Assembly (NCBI GenBank): GCA_026989395.1
Contig: JALSJK010000152.1
Coordinates: forward strand, 1 to 45,976
From: Methylomonas sp.
Lineage (GTDB): Bacteria; Pseudomonadota; Gammaproteobacteria; Methylococcales; Methylomonadaceae
Direction: 5' to 3'
Length of the DNA stretch: 45,976 nt
Shown here: one piece after another, positions 34,191 through 44,154 of the stretch
Layout of the letters: each line of letters opens with the position of its first letter
Position numbering within the stretch: position 1 is the stretch's first letter
Notes under the pieces: model-generated
What the model was told of the DNA's origin: nothing
The model's database searches: none
Seen by the model: only the letters and a program-made list of their open reading frames with translations
Made by a program: the position numbers and the translations under genes

Positions 34191-35825
34191 TTATCTTACC
34201 GCCCCAATTAAGGTATCAAACAGTGAACTGGCTACAGCAACAGCCTGTGCAGCAGCCTGATATGAATTTTGAAATTTGATCAGATTTGCCGCTTCTTCAT
34301 CCAGATTTACTCCGGCAACATTCTCTCTAGCTTCCTGCGCCTGATTCAGCAAGGTTTCCTGAGCAGATCTACCGACCTTGGCAGAATAAGTTAAAGATCC
34401 GACATCAGAAATCAATTGGCCATAAGTGTCAGTAATCGTGTCTGTTCCTGAATTTAGAACCGTCTGGCTTTCCAAACCAGCAAATTTCAAGGCAACTTTA
34501 TTATCACCTGGAATCGTTGTTGCAGTTTCAGAAGCAGCTATTTTTCTGGGATCACTAATAACTACGTCAGTATTTTTTGCAGCATTAAAAGTTGGTCGAA
34601 TAAAAAAACTGGAACCCGCTACCATACCGCTTGTTGCAATATCAAAACCCGGGGCAGCTATGGTCGTCGTACCACCTGCCGTAAACGTGGTTGTTGAATT
34701 GTCTGATAATCGGGTTAACGTATAATCCGTACCATTGTAATCGAGCTGATAATCACTGGCGCTTAAGGCTGCGACCGATGCTTGATAATTTGCTGTGACT
34801 GCACCTGCCGCAGTTCCCAGTTTCCTAGTTTCTATTGGCGTAGCACCAAAGCTGAATAAATCCACTCCTGCATTTCCATCCAGATCAAAACCGGTTTTAT
34901 GTACAGTATTAAATTCGACTGCCAAACCTGCCGCAACTAAACCAAGTTGCTGCTGCGCTGGATCCAACACTTCATCACGAAATCTGAGCATTCCTTTCAA
35001 TTCGCCACCGGTAATTTCCCGACTAGCATTTTGACCATCAATAAAAATATTCAAATAAGCAGGATCTTTTTCTGATCCAGCCAAGGATAAAGTAGTGGTC
35101 GTATCCGACAAAACCAAAGGCTGCCCTTTTCCAATAAATACACTCAGTGAGCCATCCGACTGGGGCACAATAGAAACATCAACCTTTTCTGCCACTTTGG
35201 CAATCAATACATCTCTTTCGTCCATCAAGTTATTGGGCAATTGTTTCCCCGATGTGCGACCAATATCAGCAACAATACGTTTATTCAAATCAGCAATTCC
35301 TGTTGCCAGGGTATTGATATCCTTGACTGTTAACGACAGACTTTTATTAACGCCTTCCCTGATTTCAGAAAACCGGGCATTAATACTTTTGAATTGCTCA
35401 CTAACCAGGTTGGCTTCTGATATTAATACCTGACGAGCAGGAACAGAAGCGGGATCACTAGCAACATCATTAGCGGCATTAAAAAAAGATTTTATCGCCG
35501 GCGCCATTCCCGTGGTTTCATCGGCCAAAATATTATCGACTTGCGAAGCCAACTTGTGAAATTCATTCATTTCCCCAAATGTTGCCAGACTGGATCGCAC
35601 TTGATTGGTCACAAACTGATCATAACTTCGGGTTATATTGGCAACATTAACCCCGTTGCCCACATACCCAGAGCCAGTATACTGTGATGGCTTGGTTGCC
35701 AATTCTACCCTTTGCCGACTGTAACCCTCAGTATTTACATTGGAGATATTATTACTAGTCGTTTCTAGTGACCGTTGGAAAGCCTTTAATCCAGAAACTG
35801 CGGTACCCAAAATTCCTATTGTCAT
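34191..35825 (-). CDS. flgK: Flagellar hook-associated protein 1
   Basis: 544 residues, the first hook-filament junction protein. The rod/hook N-terminal motif is TAVSGLKAFQRSLETTSNNI followed by NVNTEGYSRQRVE; the C-terminus carries NLIKFQNSYQAAAQAVAV. The middle, with beta repeats such as TTTIAAPGFDIATSGM, is the exposed domain. Three bases separate it from flgJ. Confidence 0.96.
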   Translation of the reverse strand: MTIGILGTAVSGLKAFQRSLETTSNNISNVNTEGYSRQRVELATKPSQYTGSGYVGNGVNVANITRSYDQFVTNQVRSSLATFGEMNEFHKLASQVDNILADETTGMAPAIKSFFNAANDVASDPASVPARQVLISEANLVSEQFKSINARFSEIREGVNKSLSLTVKDINTLATGIADLNKRIVADIGRTSGKQLPNNLMDERDVLIAKVAEKVDVSIVPQSDGSLSVFIGKGQPLVLSDTTTTLSLAGSEKDPAYLNIFIDGQNASREITGGELKGMLRFRDEVLDPAQQQLGLVAAGLAVEFNTVHKTGFDLDGNAGVDLFSFGATPIETRKLGTAAGAVTANYQASVAALSASDYQLDYNGTDYTLTRLSDNSTTTFTAGGTTTIAAPGFDIATSGMVAGSSFFIRPTFNAAKNTDVVISDPRKIAASETATTIPGDNKVALKFAGLESQTVLNSGTDTITDTYGQLISDVGSLTYSAKVGRSAQETLLNQAQEARENVAGVNLDEEAANLIKFQNSYQAAAQAVAVASSLFDTLIGAVR

Positions 35826-35828
35826 AGC

Positions 35829-36761
35829 TTATTCTCCATCTTCATTACTCGCTAGTATCTCTGTTGGCTGATATTTTTCTAAAGCTTTATCATGATAAAG
35901 CCGCATAATTTTTTCAGCATATTCCGGATCAGTCGCATAGCCTGCCTGCTGCAAAGCTTTCACATAAGATTCAGGATTTTCAGTCTGTTTTAAAGCATCA
36001 CGATAGCGAGGATTATTTTTAAGAAATTGTACATAATCCTGGAAGCTTTGCTGAAAAGAGTCATAAACTCTAAAACCAGCTTGCACTTTTTTGCCTATGC
36101 CTTGCTCAAATTCCAGCGTTGTTTCAATGGTTTTTTCACCTTGCCATGCTTTATCAGCTTTGATATTGAATAAGTTAAAACTACTTTGCCCGTCAGACTT
36201 GTTAATAACAAACTTGCCCCAACCAGTTTCTAAAGCCGCCTGAGCCATTAATACTTTAGGCTCTACTCCAATTTCACTAGCAGCTTGTTGGGCATAAGGC
36301 CAAAGTTGCTTAACAAATTGTGCTACTGAGGTAATCGGCACAGCCGTTTCAGACTTTAATTCTGTGATCGATTTTACCAAGTCGCTTTTGCCATTTTGTG
36401 ACTTGACATAATTACTTCGATAAGCATTTAAATCTGTTCCTTGTAAATCTACGTCCTTGCCGCCTTTACTTAACTGCCTGACAATTAAATCAGCCAGTCC
36501 AATACCAGGATCACCTGAAAGGTGAACAGATAACTGCTGATCGTACATTTCCTGAAAAAACTGGCTTTGATCACTATCCAGAATGCCATCGGACAATTTC
36601 GCATCACGCATACTCTTTAAAGCCAGATTTATAAAAATAGATTCAAATTGCTTAGCGACTTCTTTTAACGCTTCCTGAGAATCTTTCTTAGCTTCTGTCT
36701 TTAATTTTGCCAGCCCGTTAAAATCTGTATAAACATCCGCATGATTAATATTCATTGCCAT
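35829..36761 (-). CDS. flgJ: Flagellar rod assembly protein and muramidase
   Basis: 310 residues with both FlgJ parts. The N-terminal rod-capping domain shows KEVAKQFESIFINLALKSMR and DSDQSQFFQEMYDQQL; the C-terminal glucosaminidase domain (about 150-300) shows ALETGWGKFV, SFNLFNIKAD and YVKALQQAGYATDPEYAEKI. It opens peptidoglycan so that the rod can pass. It lies between flgI and flgK as usual. Confidence 0.96.
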   Translation of the reverse strand: MAMNINHADVYTDFNGLAKLKTEAKKDSQEALKEVAKQFESIFINLALKSMRDAKLSDGILDSDQSQFFQEMYDQQLSVHLSGDPGIGLADLIVRQLSKGGKDVDLQGTDLNAYRSNYVKSQNGKSDLVKSITELKSETAVPITSVAQFVKQLWPYAQQAASEIGVEPKVLMAQAALETGWGKFVINKSDGQSSFNLFNIKADKAWQGEKTIETTLEFEQGIGKKVQAGFRVYDSFQQSFQDYVQFLKNNPRYRDALKQTENPESYVKALQQAGYATDPEYAEKIMRLYHDKALEKYQPTEILASNEDGE

Positions 36762-36767
36762 TTCCCG

Positions 36768-37865
36768 CTAAATAATAATCAATTCTGCCCGAAGCGCCCC
36801 TGCTGCCTTTAAAGCTTCCAAAATAGCAACCAGATCACTGGGCGCAGCCCCGACACGATTGACCGCATCAACAATTTCATTAAGATCTACACCGGGATTA
36901 AAAACAAACATATGGGGTTTTTCTTCCTCGACCTTGATATCGGATTGCGGTGTTACAACAGTCGCACCATCTGCCAGCACGTTTGGTTGACTGACCTGCG
37001 GATTCTCGGAAATAGTCACCGTTAAACTACCATGAGAAACAGCGACCGGCTGAACTCTGACTTTGTTGTTAATCACTACCGTTCCGGTTCTGGAATTGAC
37101 AATGATTCTTGCAGGCGCATCATCAGGTGAAACATTGATGTTTTCTATCATTGAGACGAACGTAACACGTTGGGAAACATCACGAGGCGCACCGACTCTA
37201 ACTGAAGTCGCATCAATCGCATTAGCAGCATTTGCCCCCAAGATACGATTAATAGCCTCAGCCATTCTGTTGGCCGTTGTAAAATCCGGGCTGTGTAAAT
37301 TAAAAATTAATTCATTATGCTGGGAAAATGGTGATGGCACACTTCTTTCGACTGTCGCGCCACCGGCAATTCGTCCCACTGATGGATTATTAACCGTCAA
37401 ACTGGAACCATCGGCACCTGAGGCGCTTAAACCACCAACAACCAAATTCCCTTGAGCAATCGCATAAATTTGCCCATCGGCTCCTTTCAAAGGCGTCATC
37501 AACAGCGAACCACCTCGCAGACTTTTTGCATCGCCAATGGATGAGACGGTGACATCAATCGTTTGACCTGGTTTGGAAAATGGCGGTAAATCAGCATGAA
37601 CTGCCACAGCAGCAATATTTTTTGATTTTGGATCAATGCCAGGCGGCAAATTAATGCCTAACCGAGCCATCATTGACCGTAATGATTGTCCAGTAAATTT
37701 GGTTTTATCGCCACTTTTATTCAAGCCAACAACCAAACCATAACCAACCAGCTGATTGGAACGAACGCCATAAATACTGGCAATATCCTTGATTCTTTCA
37801 GCCTGAGCGGAAAAACTGATGGCCAAGAACAAAACAACGATGCTGAAACTTCTTAAATTCATCAT
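36768..37865 (-). CDS. flgI: Flagellar P-ring protein
   Basis: About 365 residues. A signal peptide (to AQA, residue about 22) leads into [19 protein letters not shown], the FlgI start, and the protein ends with the family segment [20 protein letters not shown]. It forms the ring around the rod in the peptidoglycan layer. The start is taken as the ATG overlapping the flgH stop (TGATGATG); the upstream frame lies within flgH. Confidence 0.96.
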   Translation of the reverse strand: MMNLRSFSIVVLFLAISFSAQAERIKDIASIYGVRSNQLVGYGLVVGLNKSGDKTKFTGQSLRSMMARLGINLPPGIDPKSKNIAAVAVHADLPPFSKPGQTIDVTVSSIGDAKSLRGGSLLMTPLKGADGQIYAIAQGNLVVGGLSASGADGSSLTVNNPSVGRIAGGATVERSVPSPFSQHNELIFNLHSPDFTTANRMAEAINRILGANAANAIDATSVRVGAPRDVSQRVTFVSMIENINVSPDDAPARIIVNSRTGTVVINNKVRVQPVAVSHGSLTVTISENPQVSQPNVLADGATVVTPQSDIKVEEEKPHMFVFNPGVDLNEIVDAVNRVGAAPSDLVAILEALKAAGALRAELIII

Positions 37866-38539
37866 CAGAAAGGAAACAGCCAATGGTTCAGAATTCGATT
37901 AAACCAGCCTAGCTTACTGGCGTCCGCCACTGCACCATCGCCGGTATACATGATCGTGGCATTGGCAACTTTATTGGACAATACAACATTATCCGCGCCA
38001 ATATCGATAGGCCTTACGATACCGGAAATTCGGACATATTCACTGCCTTGATTCAAGGTCATTCTCTTTTCGCCCCGAACCATTAAATTACCATTGGCCA
38101 AAACCCGATATACAGTTACCGAAATATCACCCGTAAAGGTATTACTTTGATTTGCCTTCCCGGCCCCATCAGATTTCCGGTTGGCTTTAACCCGGGTTTC
38201 CATACTGTTACCGAGAATAGTTTGTGACGCCACTCCCCATAAAGTCGGCGCTTCAACAGTAATATCGGTATTTTTGCTGACTTCAATATCGGCATCTTTT
38301 TTCGCCTGGGTTCTTTCATTCAATCGAACCGTTAAAACATCACCAACCCGGCGGGCAATTTGATCCTCAAATAAACGAATATCATAGCCTGACATAAAAA
38401 TCGAACCGGTATTATAAGTTGGCTTGGGTCGTTCTGGCGGCGGTACCGGCGCAAAAGCCGGATCTGATTTTGGCAAGGTTTCACACCCTCCCAAAAACAA
38501 AGCTGTCAAAATCGAAAAAACTGCTGTTAATTTTCGCAT
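37865..38539 (-). CDS. flgH: Flagellar L-ring lipoprotein
   Basis: 224 residues. The signal peptide ends in a lipobox, LFLGGCETL (Cys19), so the mature protein is a lipoprotein that forms the outer-membrane bushing. Typical parts are [30 protein letters not shown] and the final [15 protein letters not shown]. Its stop overlaps the flgI start. Confidence 0.96.
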   Translation of the reverse strand: MRKLTAVFSILTALFLGGCETLPKSDPAFAPVPPPERPKPTYNTGSIFMSGYDIRLFEDQIARRVGDVLTVRLNERTQAKKDADIEVSKNTDITVEAPTLWGVASQTILGNSMETRVKANRKSDGAGKANQSNTFTGDISVTVYRVLANGNLMVRGEKRMTLNQGSEYVRISGIVRPIDIGADNVVLSNKVANATIMYTGDGAVADASKLGWFNRILNHWLFPF

Positions 38540-38547
38540 TAACTTAA

Positions 38548-39336
38548 TTAAAGCTGCTGGGTTATAAAAGACAACATTTGATCGGTGGTAGAAATTGCCT
38601 TTGAATTCATTTCATAAGCTCTCTGGGTTTCAATCATATTAACCAGCTCTTCAACTACATTGACATTGGAAGTCTCTAATGAACCCTGAAAAATTGATCC
38701 AAATTCATTGGCTCCTGGAATACCCACGTTAGGGGCACCACTGGCTACCGATTCACGAAACAAGTTTTCACCTAAAGGATCCAAACCTGCCGGGTTAATA
38801 AAATCAGCAAGTTCTATCTGCCCTAACTGAACAGCCTCTGGATTACCAGGTTGTAAAGCAGAAACCACCCCGTCCCTGCCTATTGTGATGCTGATGGCAT
38901 CAGGTGGCACAACAATTGCCGGCTCCAATGTTAACCCGCCTGAAGTCACAAGCTGGCCTTCTGCATTTAATTTTAATGACCCATCGCGGGTGTAATTAAT
39001 ATCGCCATTAGGCATTAAAATTTGCAGAAAACCTTTACCGCTGATTGCCACATCCAGCGGATTTTCAGTCTGTAAAAGATTGCCCTGTTTGTGCAATTTT
39101 TCAGTAGCAACTACTCTTACCCCAGAGCCTAATTGCAAGCCGGTTGGCAACTCAGTATCTTGTGAAGACTGCGCACCAACCTGCCTGACATTCTGGTAAA
39201 GCAAATCCTCAAATATAGCTCTGCCTTTCTTGAACCCCGTGGTATTCACGTTAGCAAGGTTATTGGATATAACCGCCATTCTGGTTTGCTGGGCGTCCAA
39301 TCCGGTTTTTGCTACCCATAATGCTCGTTCTGTCAT
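38548..39336 (-). CDS. flgG: Flagellar distal rod protein
   Basis: 262 residues, as in other bacteria. N-terminus [20 protein letters not shown] and [20 protein letters not shown], followed by [14 protein letters not shown] and the C-terminal LEASNV-like motif [19 protein letters not shown]. It builds the distal rod that carries the hook. Confidence 0.97.
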   Translation of the reverse strand: MTERALWVAKTGLDAQQTRMAVISNNLANVNTTGFKKGRAIFEDLLYQNVRQVGAQSSQDTELPTGLQLGSGVRVVATEKLHKQGNLLQTENPLDVAISGKGFLQILMPNGDINYTRDGSLKLNAEGQLVTSGGLTLEPAIVVPPDAISITIGRDGVVSALQPGNPEAVQLGQIELADFINPAGLDPLGENLFRESVASGAPNVGIPGANEFGSIFQGSLETSNVNVVEELVNMIETQRAYEMNSKAISTTDQMLSFITQQL

Positions 39337-39388
39337 ATTGATCTCCCGATTTTTGACACTTGATGATTTAGATTAAATCAAGCACTGA

Positions 39389-40132
39389 CTATGCCAGCTG
39401 CATTAGTTTTGCCGACACACCGCTATTTTCATCGGCTTGTTTCATCACTTTAACCTGTAACTCAAAGTTTCTGGACAGCTCAATCATTTCAACCATTGCG
39501 GAAATTGCATTAACATTACTGCTTTCCAATGCTCCCTGTACCAATACAACATTGGCATCAGCTTCTAATGCCGGAGTACCCGGCTTCAGTGTCAGCAATC
39601 CGTCATTCAGCTTTTCCAAATCTTCAGGATTGGGGTTAACCAACTTGATCCGCCCCACTCCCACTAAAGTTGAGGCATTATCGCCCAAAGGAATAATACT
39701 GATACTGCCATCCCGACCGATTTCTACTTTTGCAGCCTCCGGGATTGCTAACGGACCGTCATCGCCAAGAATTTGAAGGCCGGCTCCGGTTTGCAATATT
39801 CCTTCCGGAGAAATACGCAAATCACCCGCCCGAGTGTATGCTTCCTGTCCGTCCTTACCTTGGACTACAATCCAGCCATCACCATTCACAGCGACATCTA
39901 ATTCGCGTCCGGTTGATTGAAGAACTCCGGGTGACAAATCGACACCCGGCCTTTCAGTCATCGCATAAACCCGGGATGGAAAACCCGGCCCAAATACCGG
40001 CATGCTGCGAAATTGCTCAAAATCAGACTTGAAACCCGTGGTTTGACTATTCGCCAGATTATTGGCATTATTCGACTGGGCCAGCAAAGTTTGCTTGGCC
40101 CCGCTCATGGCAATATAAAGACTGCGATCCAT
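39389..40132 (-). CDS. flgF: Flagellar proximal rod protein
   Basis: 247 residues. SLYIAMSGAKQTLLAQSNNA opens the protein, with NLANSQTTGFKSDFEQFRSM and LDVAVNGDGWIVVQ, and the end LESSNVNAISAMVEMIELSR. Separated from flgG by 52 bases, the widest gap inside the operon. Confidence 0.96.
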   Translation of the reverse strand: MDRSLYIAMSGAKQTLLAQSNNANNLANSQTTGFKSDFEQFRSMPVFGPGFPSRVYAMTERPGVDLSPGVLQSTGRELDVAVNGDGWIVVQGKDGQEAYTRAGDLRISPEGILQTGAGLQILGDDGPLAIPEAAKVEIGRDGSISIIPLGDNASTLVGVGRIKLVNPNPEDLEKLNDGLLTLKPGTPALEADANVVLVQGALESSNVNAISAMVEMIELSRNFELQVKVMKQADENSGVSAKLMQLA

Positions 40133-40148
40133 GGCCTTACTCCTTTAT

Positions 40149-41414
40149 TTAGATATTCAGAATGGTCTGAATAATGGTATTTTCAGTTGTGATTGTTTCC
40201 GCATTGGCCTGATAGGCTTGCTGGGCAACAATCAAATTCACTAACTGTGCAGCCAAATCAACATTGGACCCTTCCAGAGCGCCGGATTGAATAATCCCGA
40301 AATTATTGGCTCCTGCTTCACCTGGTATCGGTTCTCCTGAATTGGCACTTTGCCCCCAAGTTGTATCACCCATTTTCGACAAGCCATTAGGGTTAGGAAA
40401 ACGTGTTAAGGCGATTTTACCCAGCGTTGTCGAACCGCCATTACTGAAGCGGGCAAAAATTATCCCTTCGTCATCAATATCCATCCCGGTTAACCTCCCG
40501 GCAGGCAAACCATCTTGAGTCAGCTCATTGACACTAAATTTTTCCTTTACCTGAGTGGAACCAAAATAATTCATTTGATTGATCGTCAGGTCTTTCGCTC
40601 CTGTAGCTGGAAGAATAGCGTAATCAGATAAATCAAAAACGCCGTCAGCTGGTGTTTGTAACTGCCCATCAGCATCAAAAACCAGCTCTCCGTATGCATC
40701 GCCGTTTTGTAATGGCACAGCATCGCCATCAATGGAATGATAAGCGCGCCATGTTGGATTTCCGCCGACCACACCTTGCTGAACAAAATAAGTGGTCAAG
40801 GTATGAGATGTACCAAAAGAATCATACAACGTTGCAGAAGTCTGAGTGTTATAGGTATTCTGGTCATCTTTATCAAAAGGTAAAGTTATCACTGGTTCAC
40901 TGGCATCAAGATTAACTTTCATTTCCACCTTTTCAGTCGCTGCAGGCAAACCCTGGATCGAACTGATCTGAATGGGCTGGGTTACGCCAGTACTGAAACC
41001 ATCCGAAATTTGTGTACCATTCGGCTTATATACCAGAAGTGCTTTACCTTGGTTATTAACAACATAACCCTCTTTATTTAATTTGAACTCACCTGAACGT
41101 GAGTAACTAATATTGTTTTGGTCATTCGGTGCTGCCGCTAAAGTAAAAAAACCCTCGCCACTAATAGCAATATCCAGACTATTTTCAGTAAACTGCAAAT
41201 TCCCCTGATTAAATAGTTGCGCAACATTCGTCACTCTGACACCCGCCCCCGGAGTAGTACTACTGACACCACCAATGCTGGAAGCATAGACATCGGCAAA
41301 TTCAGAACGGGATCTTTTAAATCCCACCGTATTGGCGTTGGCAATATTATTACCGGTAACTGCTAAATTATTTGACGCTGCATTAAGACCACTTAGCGCT
41401 GTTGTAAATGCCAT
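40149..41414 (-). CDS. flgE: Flagellar hook protein
   Basis: 421 residues, normal hook length. The D0 helix is TALSGLNAASNNLAVTGNNI with NANTVGFKRSRSEFADVYAS; the centre has SLDIAISGEGFFTL, and the end is LEGSNVDLAAQLVNLIVAQ. Its polymer links rod and filament, capped during growth by FlgD, whose gene precedes it. Confidence 0.97.
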   Translation of the reverse strand: MAFTTALSGLNAASNNLAVTGNNIANANTVGFKRSRSEFADVYASSIGGVSSTTPGAGVRVTNVAQLFNQGNLQFTENSLDIAISGEGFFTLAAAPNDQNNISYSRSGEFKLNKEGYVVNNQGKALLVYKPNGTQISDGFSTGVTQPIQISSIQGLPAATEKVEMKVNLDASEPVITLPFDKDDQNTYNTQTSATLYDSFGTSHTLTTYFVQQGVVGGNPTWRAYHSIDGDAVPLQNGDAYGELVFDADGQLQTPADGVFDLSDYAILPATGAKDLTINQMNYFGSTQVKEKFSVNELTQDGLPAGRLTGMDIDDEGIIFARFSNGGSTTLGKIALTRFPNPNGLSKMGDTTWGQSANSGEPIPGEAGANNFGIIQSGALEGSNVDLAAQLVNLIVAQQAYQANAETITTENTIIQTILNI

Positions 41415-41428
41415 GTTATTCTCTCCAG

Positions 41429-42109
41429 TTAAGAAATTTGTTTAATATCGTTAAATTTAACCTTGCCAACACCTGAAAGGTTAATTTGCAAGCCTTGTTG
41501 GCCACTACCCATGGATACACTGTCAACACGGGAATTAATTTCCGTGGGTAAAACTGTATTATTTCCATCAATTTGGGCTTCAACCTGAATTTTGTAAACT
41601 CCGGGGTTGGCCATTTCACCATTTTCGTTCAAACCATCCCAGGTAAAAGGAATTCTACCTTTCGCATGCCCGCCCATATCCATATTTCTAATCACTTCAC
41701 CCGTGTATGGATCTAAAATCTTGACACTCACAGTCGGTGAACTGGAAGGTAATTCAAACGCCCCTTTTATTTCCCCTCCCGCTCCAAGCAATCCTTTGTC
41801 TGTCAATGCAGAAACATTTCTGCCAACCAAGCTGGCAGCTTGTAAAGCCTGATCAGAACTGATTGAGGACGCAAAATCCTTGAAAGAAGTCTGTAAATCC
41901 TGAATTCCGGAAACCGTACCAAACTGAGCCATCTGAGATAAAAATTCACCATTTTCCATTGGTTTCATTGGATTTTGATGAGTTAACTGTGTGGTCATCA
42001 ATTTCAGAAAATCGGCCTGTCCCATATCATTTTTTTTTGGTTTGGCCGCTTCTGTGGCAGTGGTTTTCAACCCCAGTCCTTCTAATGAATTAATTAAATC
42101 TGTTGCCAT
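41429..42109 (-). CDS. flgD: Flagellar hook capping protein
   Basis: 226 residues. The conserved N-terminal part is MGQADFLKLMTTQLTHQNPM with PMENGEFLSQMAQFG; a C-terminal beta domain contains IPFTWDGLNENGE. It forms the temporary cap on the growing hook and is lost when FlgK arrives. Confidence 0.96.
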   Translation of the reverse strand: MATDLINSLEGLGLKTTATEAAKPKKNDMGQADFLKLMTTQLTHQNPMKPMENGEFLSQMAQFGTVSGIQDLQTSFKDFASSISSDQALQAASLVGRNVSALTDKGLLGAGGEIKGAFELPSSSPTVSVKILDPYTGEVIRNMDMGGHAKGRIPFTWDGLNENGEMANPGVYKIQVEAQIDGNNTVLPTEINSRVDSVSMGSGQQGLQINLSGVGKVKFNDIKQIS

Positions 42110-42117
42110 AACTGTTC

Positions 42118-42534
42118 CTATTGTCCCATTCTCAAGGTTTGCATCATCAGCTCCTTAGCGGTATTCAATACCTCAACGTTATTTTGATAAGAACGAGATG
42201 CAGACATCATGTTGGCCATTTCTTCAACGGTATTAACATTGGGTTTGAAAATGTAGCCTTGTTCATTTGCCATTGGATGATTTGGTGAATATTCCATCAC
42301 CGGAGGCGCCTGACTTTCTACAACGCCCAGAATATCGACACCACTGGTTTTATTTTTTTGATCAATGATATCTTTCAACTGCGCGGCAAAAACCGGTTGT
42401 CTTGATTTATAGGTCTCATCAATACTGCTACTGACTGAATTAGCATTCGAAATATTACTGGCTATCAAATTTAATCTTAAATTTTGAGCATTCATACCAC
42501 TGCCAGCGATATTAAAAATATTAAATGACGACAT
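42118..42534 (-). CDS. flgC: Flagellar proximal rod protein
   Basis: 138 residues. FNIAGSGMNAQNLRLNLIAS and NISNANS form the N-terminal helix region, and VNTVEEMANMMSASRSYQNN the C-terminal one. Three bases separate it from flgB; eight from flgD. Confidence 0.96.
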   Translation of the reverse strand: MSSFNIFNIAGSGMNAQNLRLNLIASNISNANSVSSSIDETYKSRQPVFAAQLKDIIDQKNKTSGVDILGVVESQAPPVMEYSPNHPMANEQGYIFKPNVNTVEEMANMMSASRSYQNNVEVLNTAKELMMQTLRMGQ

Positions 42535-42537
42535 GAA

Positions 42538-42933
42538 TTATTCTCCTTTGATTGCGCTCAACAAACCTGAAAAACGGCCGTTGATAAAGCGTAAACTGGC
42601 TTGATATTGCACTGCGTTTTCTCCGTATTTAGCTTGTTCAATCTGATCCTCAACAGTATTTCCGTCCAAAGAGGCCTGTTGTGGCGTTCGATACAATAAT
42701 TCGCCACTCAATTGATATTGATCCGGCAACAAATGGCCGCTATGGGTCGTTTCCAAAATTCCGGAATTAGTCTGGGATTGCTGTTTTAATATTGCTTGAA
42801 AATCCATATCACGCGCCTTATATCCTGGAGTATCCGCATTGGCCAGATTAGATGCCAATACCTCTGCTCGTTTCTCACGTAACATTAATGCTTGAGGATG
42901 AAGCCCAAGGGCTTTGTCAAAATTAATTGCCAT
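42538..42933 (-). CDS. flgB: Flagellar proximal rod protein
   Basis: 131 residues. DKALGLHPQALMLREKRAEV then LASNLANADTPGYKARDMDF are the FlgB signature; NTVEDQIEQAKYGENAVQYQ is near the end. First gene of the flgBCDEFGHIJKL operon, which runs 9.6 kb to flgL on the minus strand behind a sigma-54 promoter. Confidence 0.96.
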   Translation of the reverse strand: MAINFDKALGLHPQALMLREKRAEVLASNLANADTPGYKARDMDFQAILKQQSQTNSGILETTHSGHLLPDQYQLSGELLYRTPQQASLDGNTVEDQIEQAKYGENAVQYQASLRFINGRFSGLLSAIKGE

Positions 42934-42968
42934 AATAATGTGCTTGCTGGTTTTAGTTAATAAAACTT

Positions 42969-42986
42969 AAGCAGAACTTATGCCAA
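42969..42986 (-). promoter_or_regulatory. Sigma-54 (-24/-12) promoter of the flg operon
   Basis: On the minus strand TTGGCATAAGTTCTGCTT has GG and GC separated by exactly 10 bases, the sigma-54 rule, and a good match to TTGGCAC-N5-TTGCT. The start point would be near 42959, giving flgB a leader of about 26 nt. Many gammaproteobacteria drive class II/III flagellar genes through RpoN and FlrC/FleQ-type activators. None of those activators is in the window. Confidence 0.75.
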
Positions 42987-43308
42987 TAGATTTAAACAAT
43001 AAAAAACAAAGAGTTAAATAAATTTAGAAAGAAATTGATGTTATGGAGAGCTGAGAAATGTCGATTACATCACACAGAAGTGGCAAAAATTTACCGCTCT
43101 ACAATAACTTTCAACAGTACTTTGAGGAGGTGTCAAAAAAACACCTTTTAGGAACCATCCCGGAATAAGTTTGACAACTGGCGCCGTATTTTATTCACAT
43201 TCAAGGCATAGAAATAGACGCATAGCCAGCTATGTAACTATTTTTACAACGCAGAAGACGGATAAAAAGACAGCCAGTTGTCCAAGTTATTTCATTTTCG
43301 TTCCTTAA
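42987..43308. other. Rest of the cheR-flgB gap
   Basis: Apart from the sigma-54 promoter at its flgB end and the fold-back element at 43163-43292, this stretch has a small hairpin AGGTGT/ACACCT (43128-43133, 43141-43146) followed by TTTT on the plus strand, where no gene would need it. No protein gene is seen. Confidence 0.5.
43163..43292. repeat. 130-bp fold-back (MITE-like) element between cheR and flgB
   Basis: GACAACTGGC (43173-43182) and GCCAGTTGTC (43273-43282) are perfect inverted repeats, with weaker complementarity outward (GAATAAG / AGTTATTT). Inside, AAATAG pairs with CTATTT and CATAGCCAGCTATG (43221-43234) forms the tip, so almost the whole element folds as one hairpin. It starts 16 bases past the cheR stop and could end the cheV-cheR transcript. 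No coding capacity; no flanking duplication could be defined. Confidence 0.65.
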
Positions 43309-44133
43309 CTAATCGGTTTTTTGGTAATACTGACAATGATGGCCATCAATAACTTGAAAAGCCTTCAAATCTGAGGGCATTGCTTCAGTTCGACCGAGAA
43401 ACAATACTCCTTTCGGTTTTAAAATTTCGGCCATTCTCCGCAAGATATCCTTTTTTATCTGTTCTGAAAAATAAATAAACACATTTCGGCAAAAAATAAT
43501 GTCGAATTGACCTAACACGGTCATTGGTTTTAACAAATTGAATTGCTGAAATCTTGCTCTGTTTGAAATTTCAGTTTTTAATTTATACCCACCATGAATT
43601 TGATCAAAAAAACCTGCCCTGGCAGCTTTTCCCAATCCCCGAGTTATTGCCATCTCTGGATATTCCGCTTGTTTCGCAACTTTAATAGCGTTCTCAGAAA
43701 TATCCGTTCCAATAATATCTATATCTTGAGTGATCGCTGATGGCTGTTGTTTCAAAAATTGATCGATGCAAATACTTAATGAATAGGCTTCCTGTCCAGT
43801 AGAACAAGCGGCTGACCAGACTCTTAACTTTCTGGATTGATTAGTTATTAATCTAGGAAGAATTGCTTCTTCTAGCTCCAAAAAATGTGCTTTTTCACGA
43901 AACCAAGAAGTCTCATTGGTTGTCATGGCATCGATCACCCGAATCATCAATCGTTTTGATTGGATGCTGGGTTTATTCAATAACCGCAATAAATCTTTGA
44001 AAGATTTAAGATGAAATTCTTTTAAAACGGGTGTTAATCGACTTCTTACCAGGTATTGTTTTTCTGGGCCTAAAACAATACCGCAGCTTTGCTTTAAAAA
44101 CTCCTGGAAAACATGATATTCCTCAGAAGTCAC
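43309..44133 (-). CDS. cheR: Chemotaxis protein methyltransferase
   Basis: 274 residues. CheR adds methyl groups from SAM to glutamates of chemoreceptors. The N-terminal helical domain (FQEFLKQSCGIVLGPEKQYL) is followed by the SAM domain with TTNETSWFRE, RVWSAACSTGQEAYSLSI, and FDIIFCRNVFIYFS. 21 bases separate it from cheV. Position upstream of flgB is common in Pseudomonas and Vibrio. Confidence 0.96.
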   Translation of the reverse strand: MTSEEYHVFQEFLKQSCGIVLGPEKQYLVRSRLTPVLKEFHLKSFKDLLRLLNKPSIQSKRLMIRVIDAMTTNETSWFREKAHFLELEEAILPRLITNQSRKLRVWSAACSTGQEAYSLSICIDQFLKQQPSAITQDIDIIGTDISENAIKVAKQAEYPEMAITRGLGKAARAGFFDQIHGGYKLKTEISNRARFQQFNLLKPMTVLGQFDIIFCRNVFIYFSEQIKKDILRRMAEILKPKGVLFLGRTEAMPSDLKAFQVIDGHHCQYYQKTD

Positions 44134-44154
44134 ATTGAAAACCTCAATGTTAGT

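Noticed and set aside
43128-43149. Terminator-like hairpin AGGTGT/ACACCT with TTTT on the plus strand
   Set aside because: No plus-strand gene lies upstream; kept only as a note in the gap entry.
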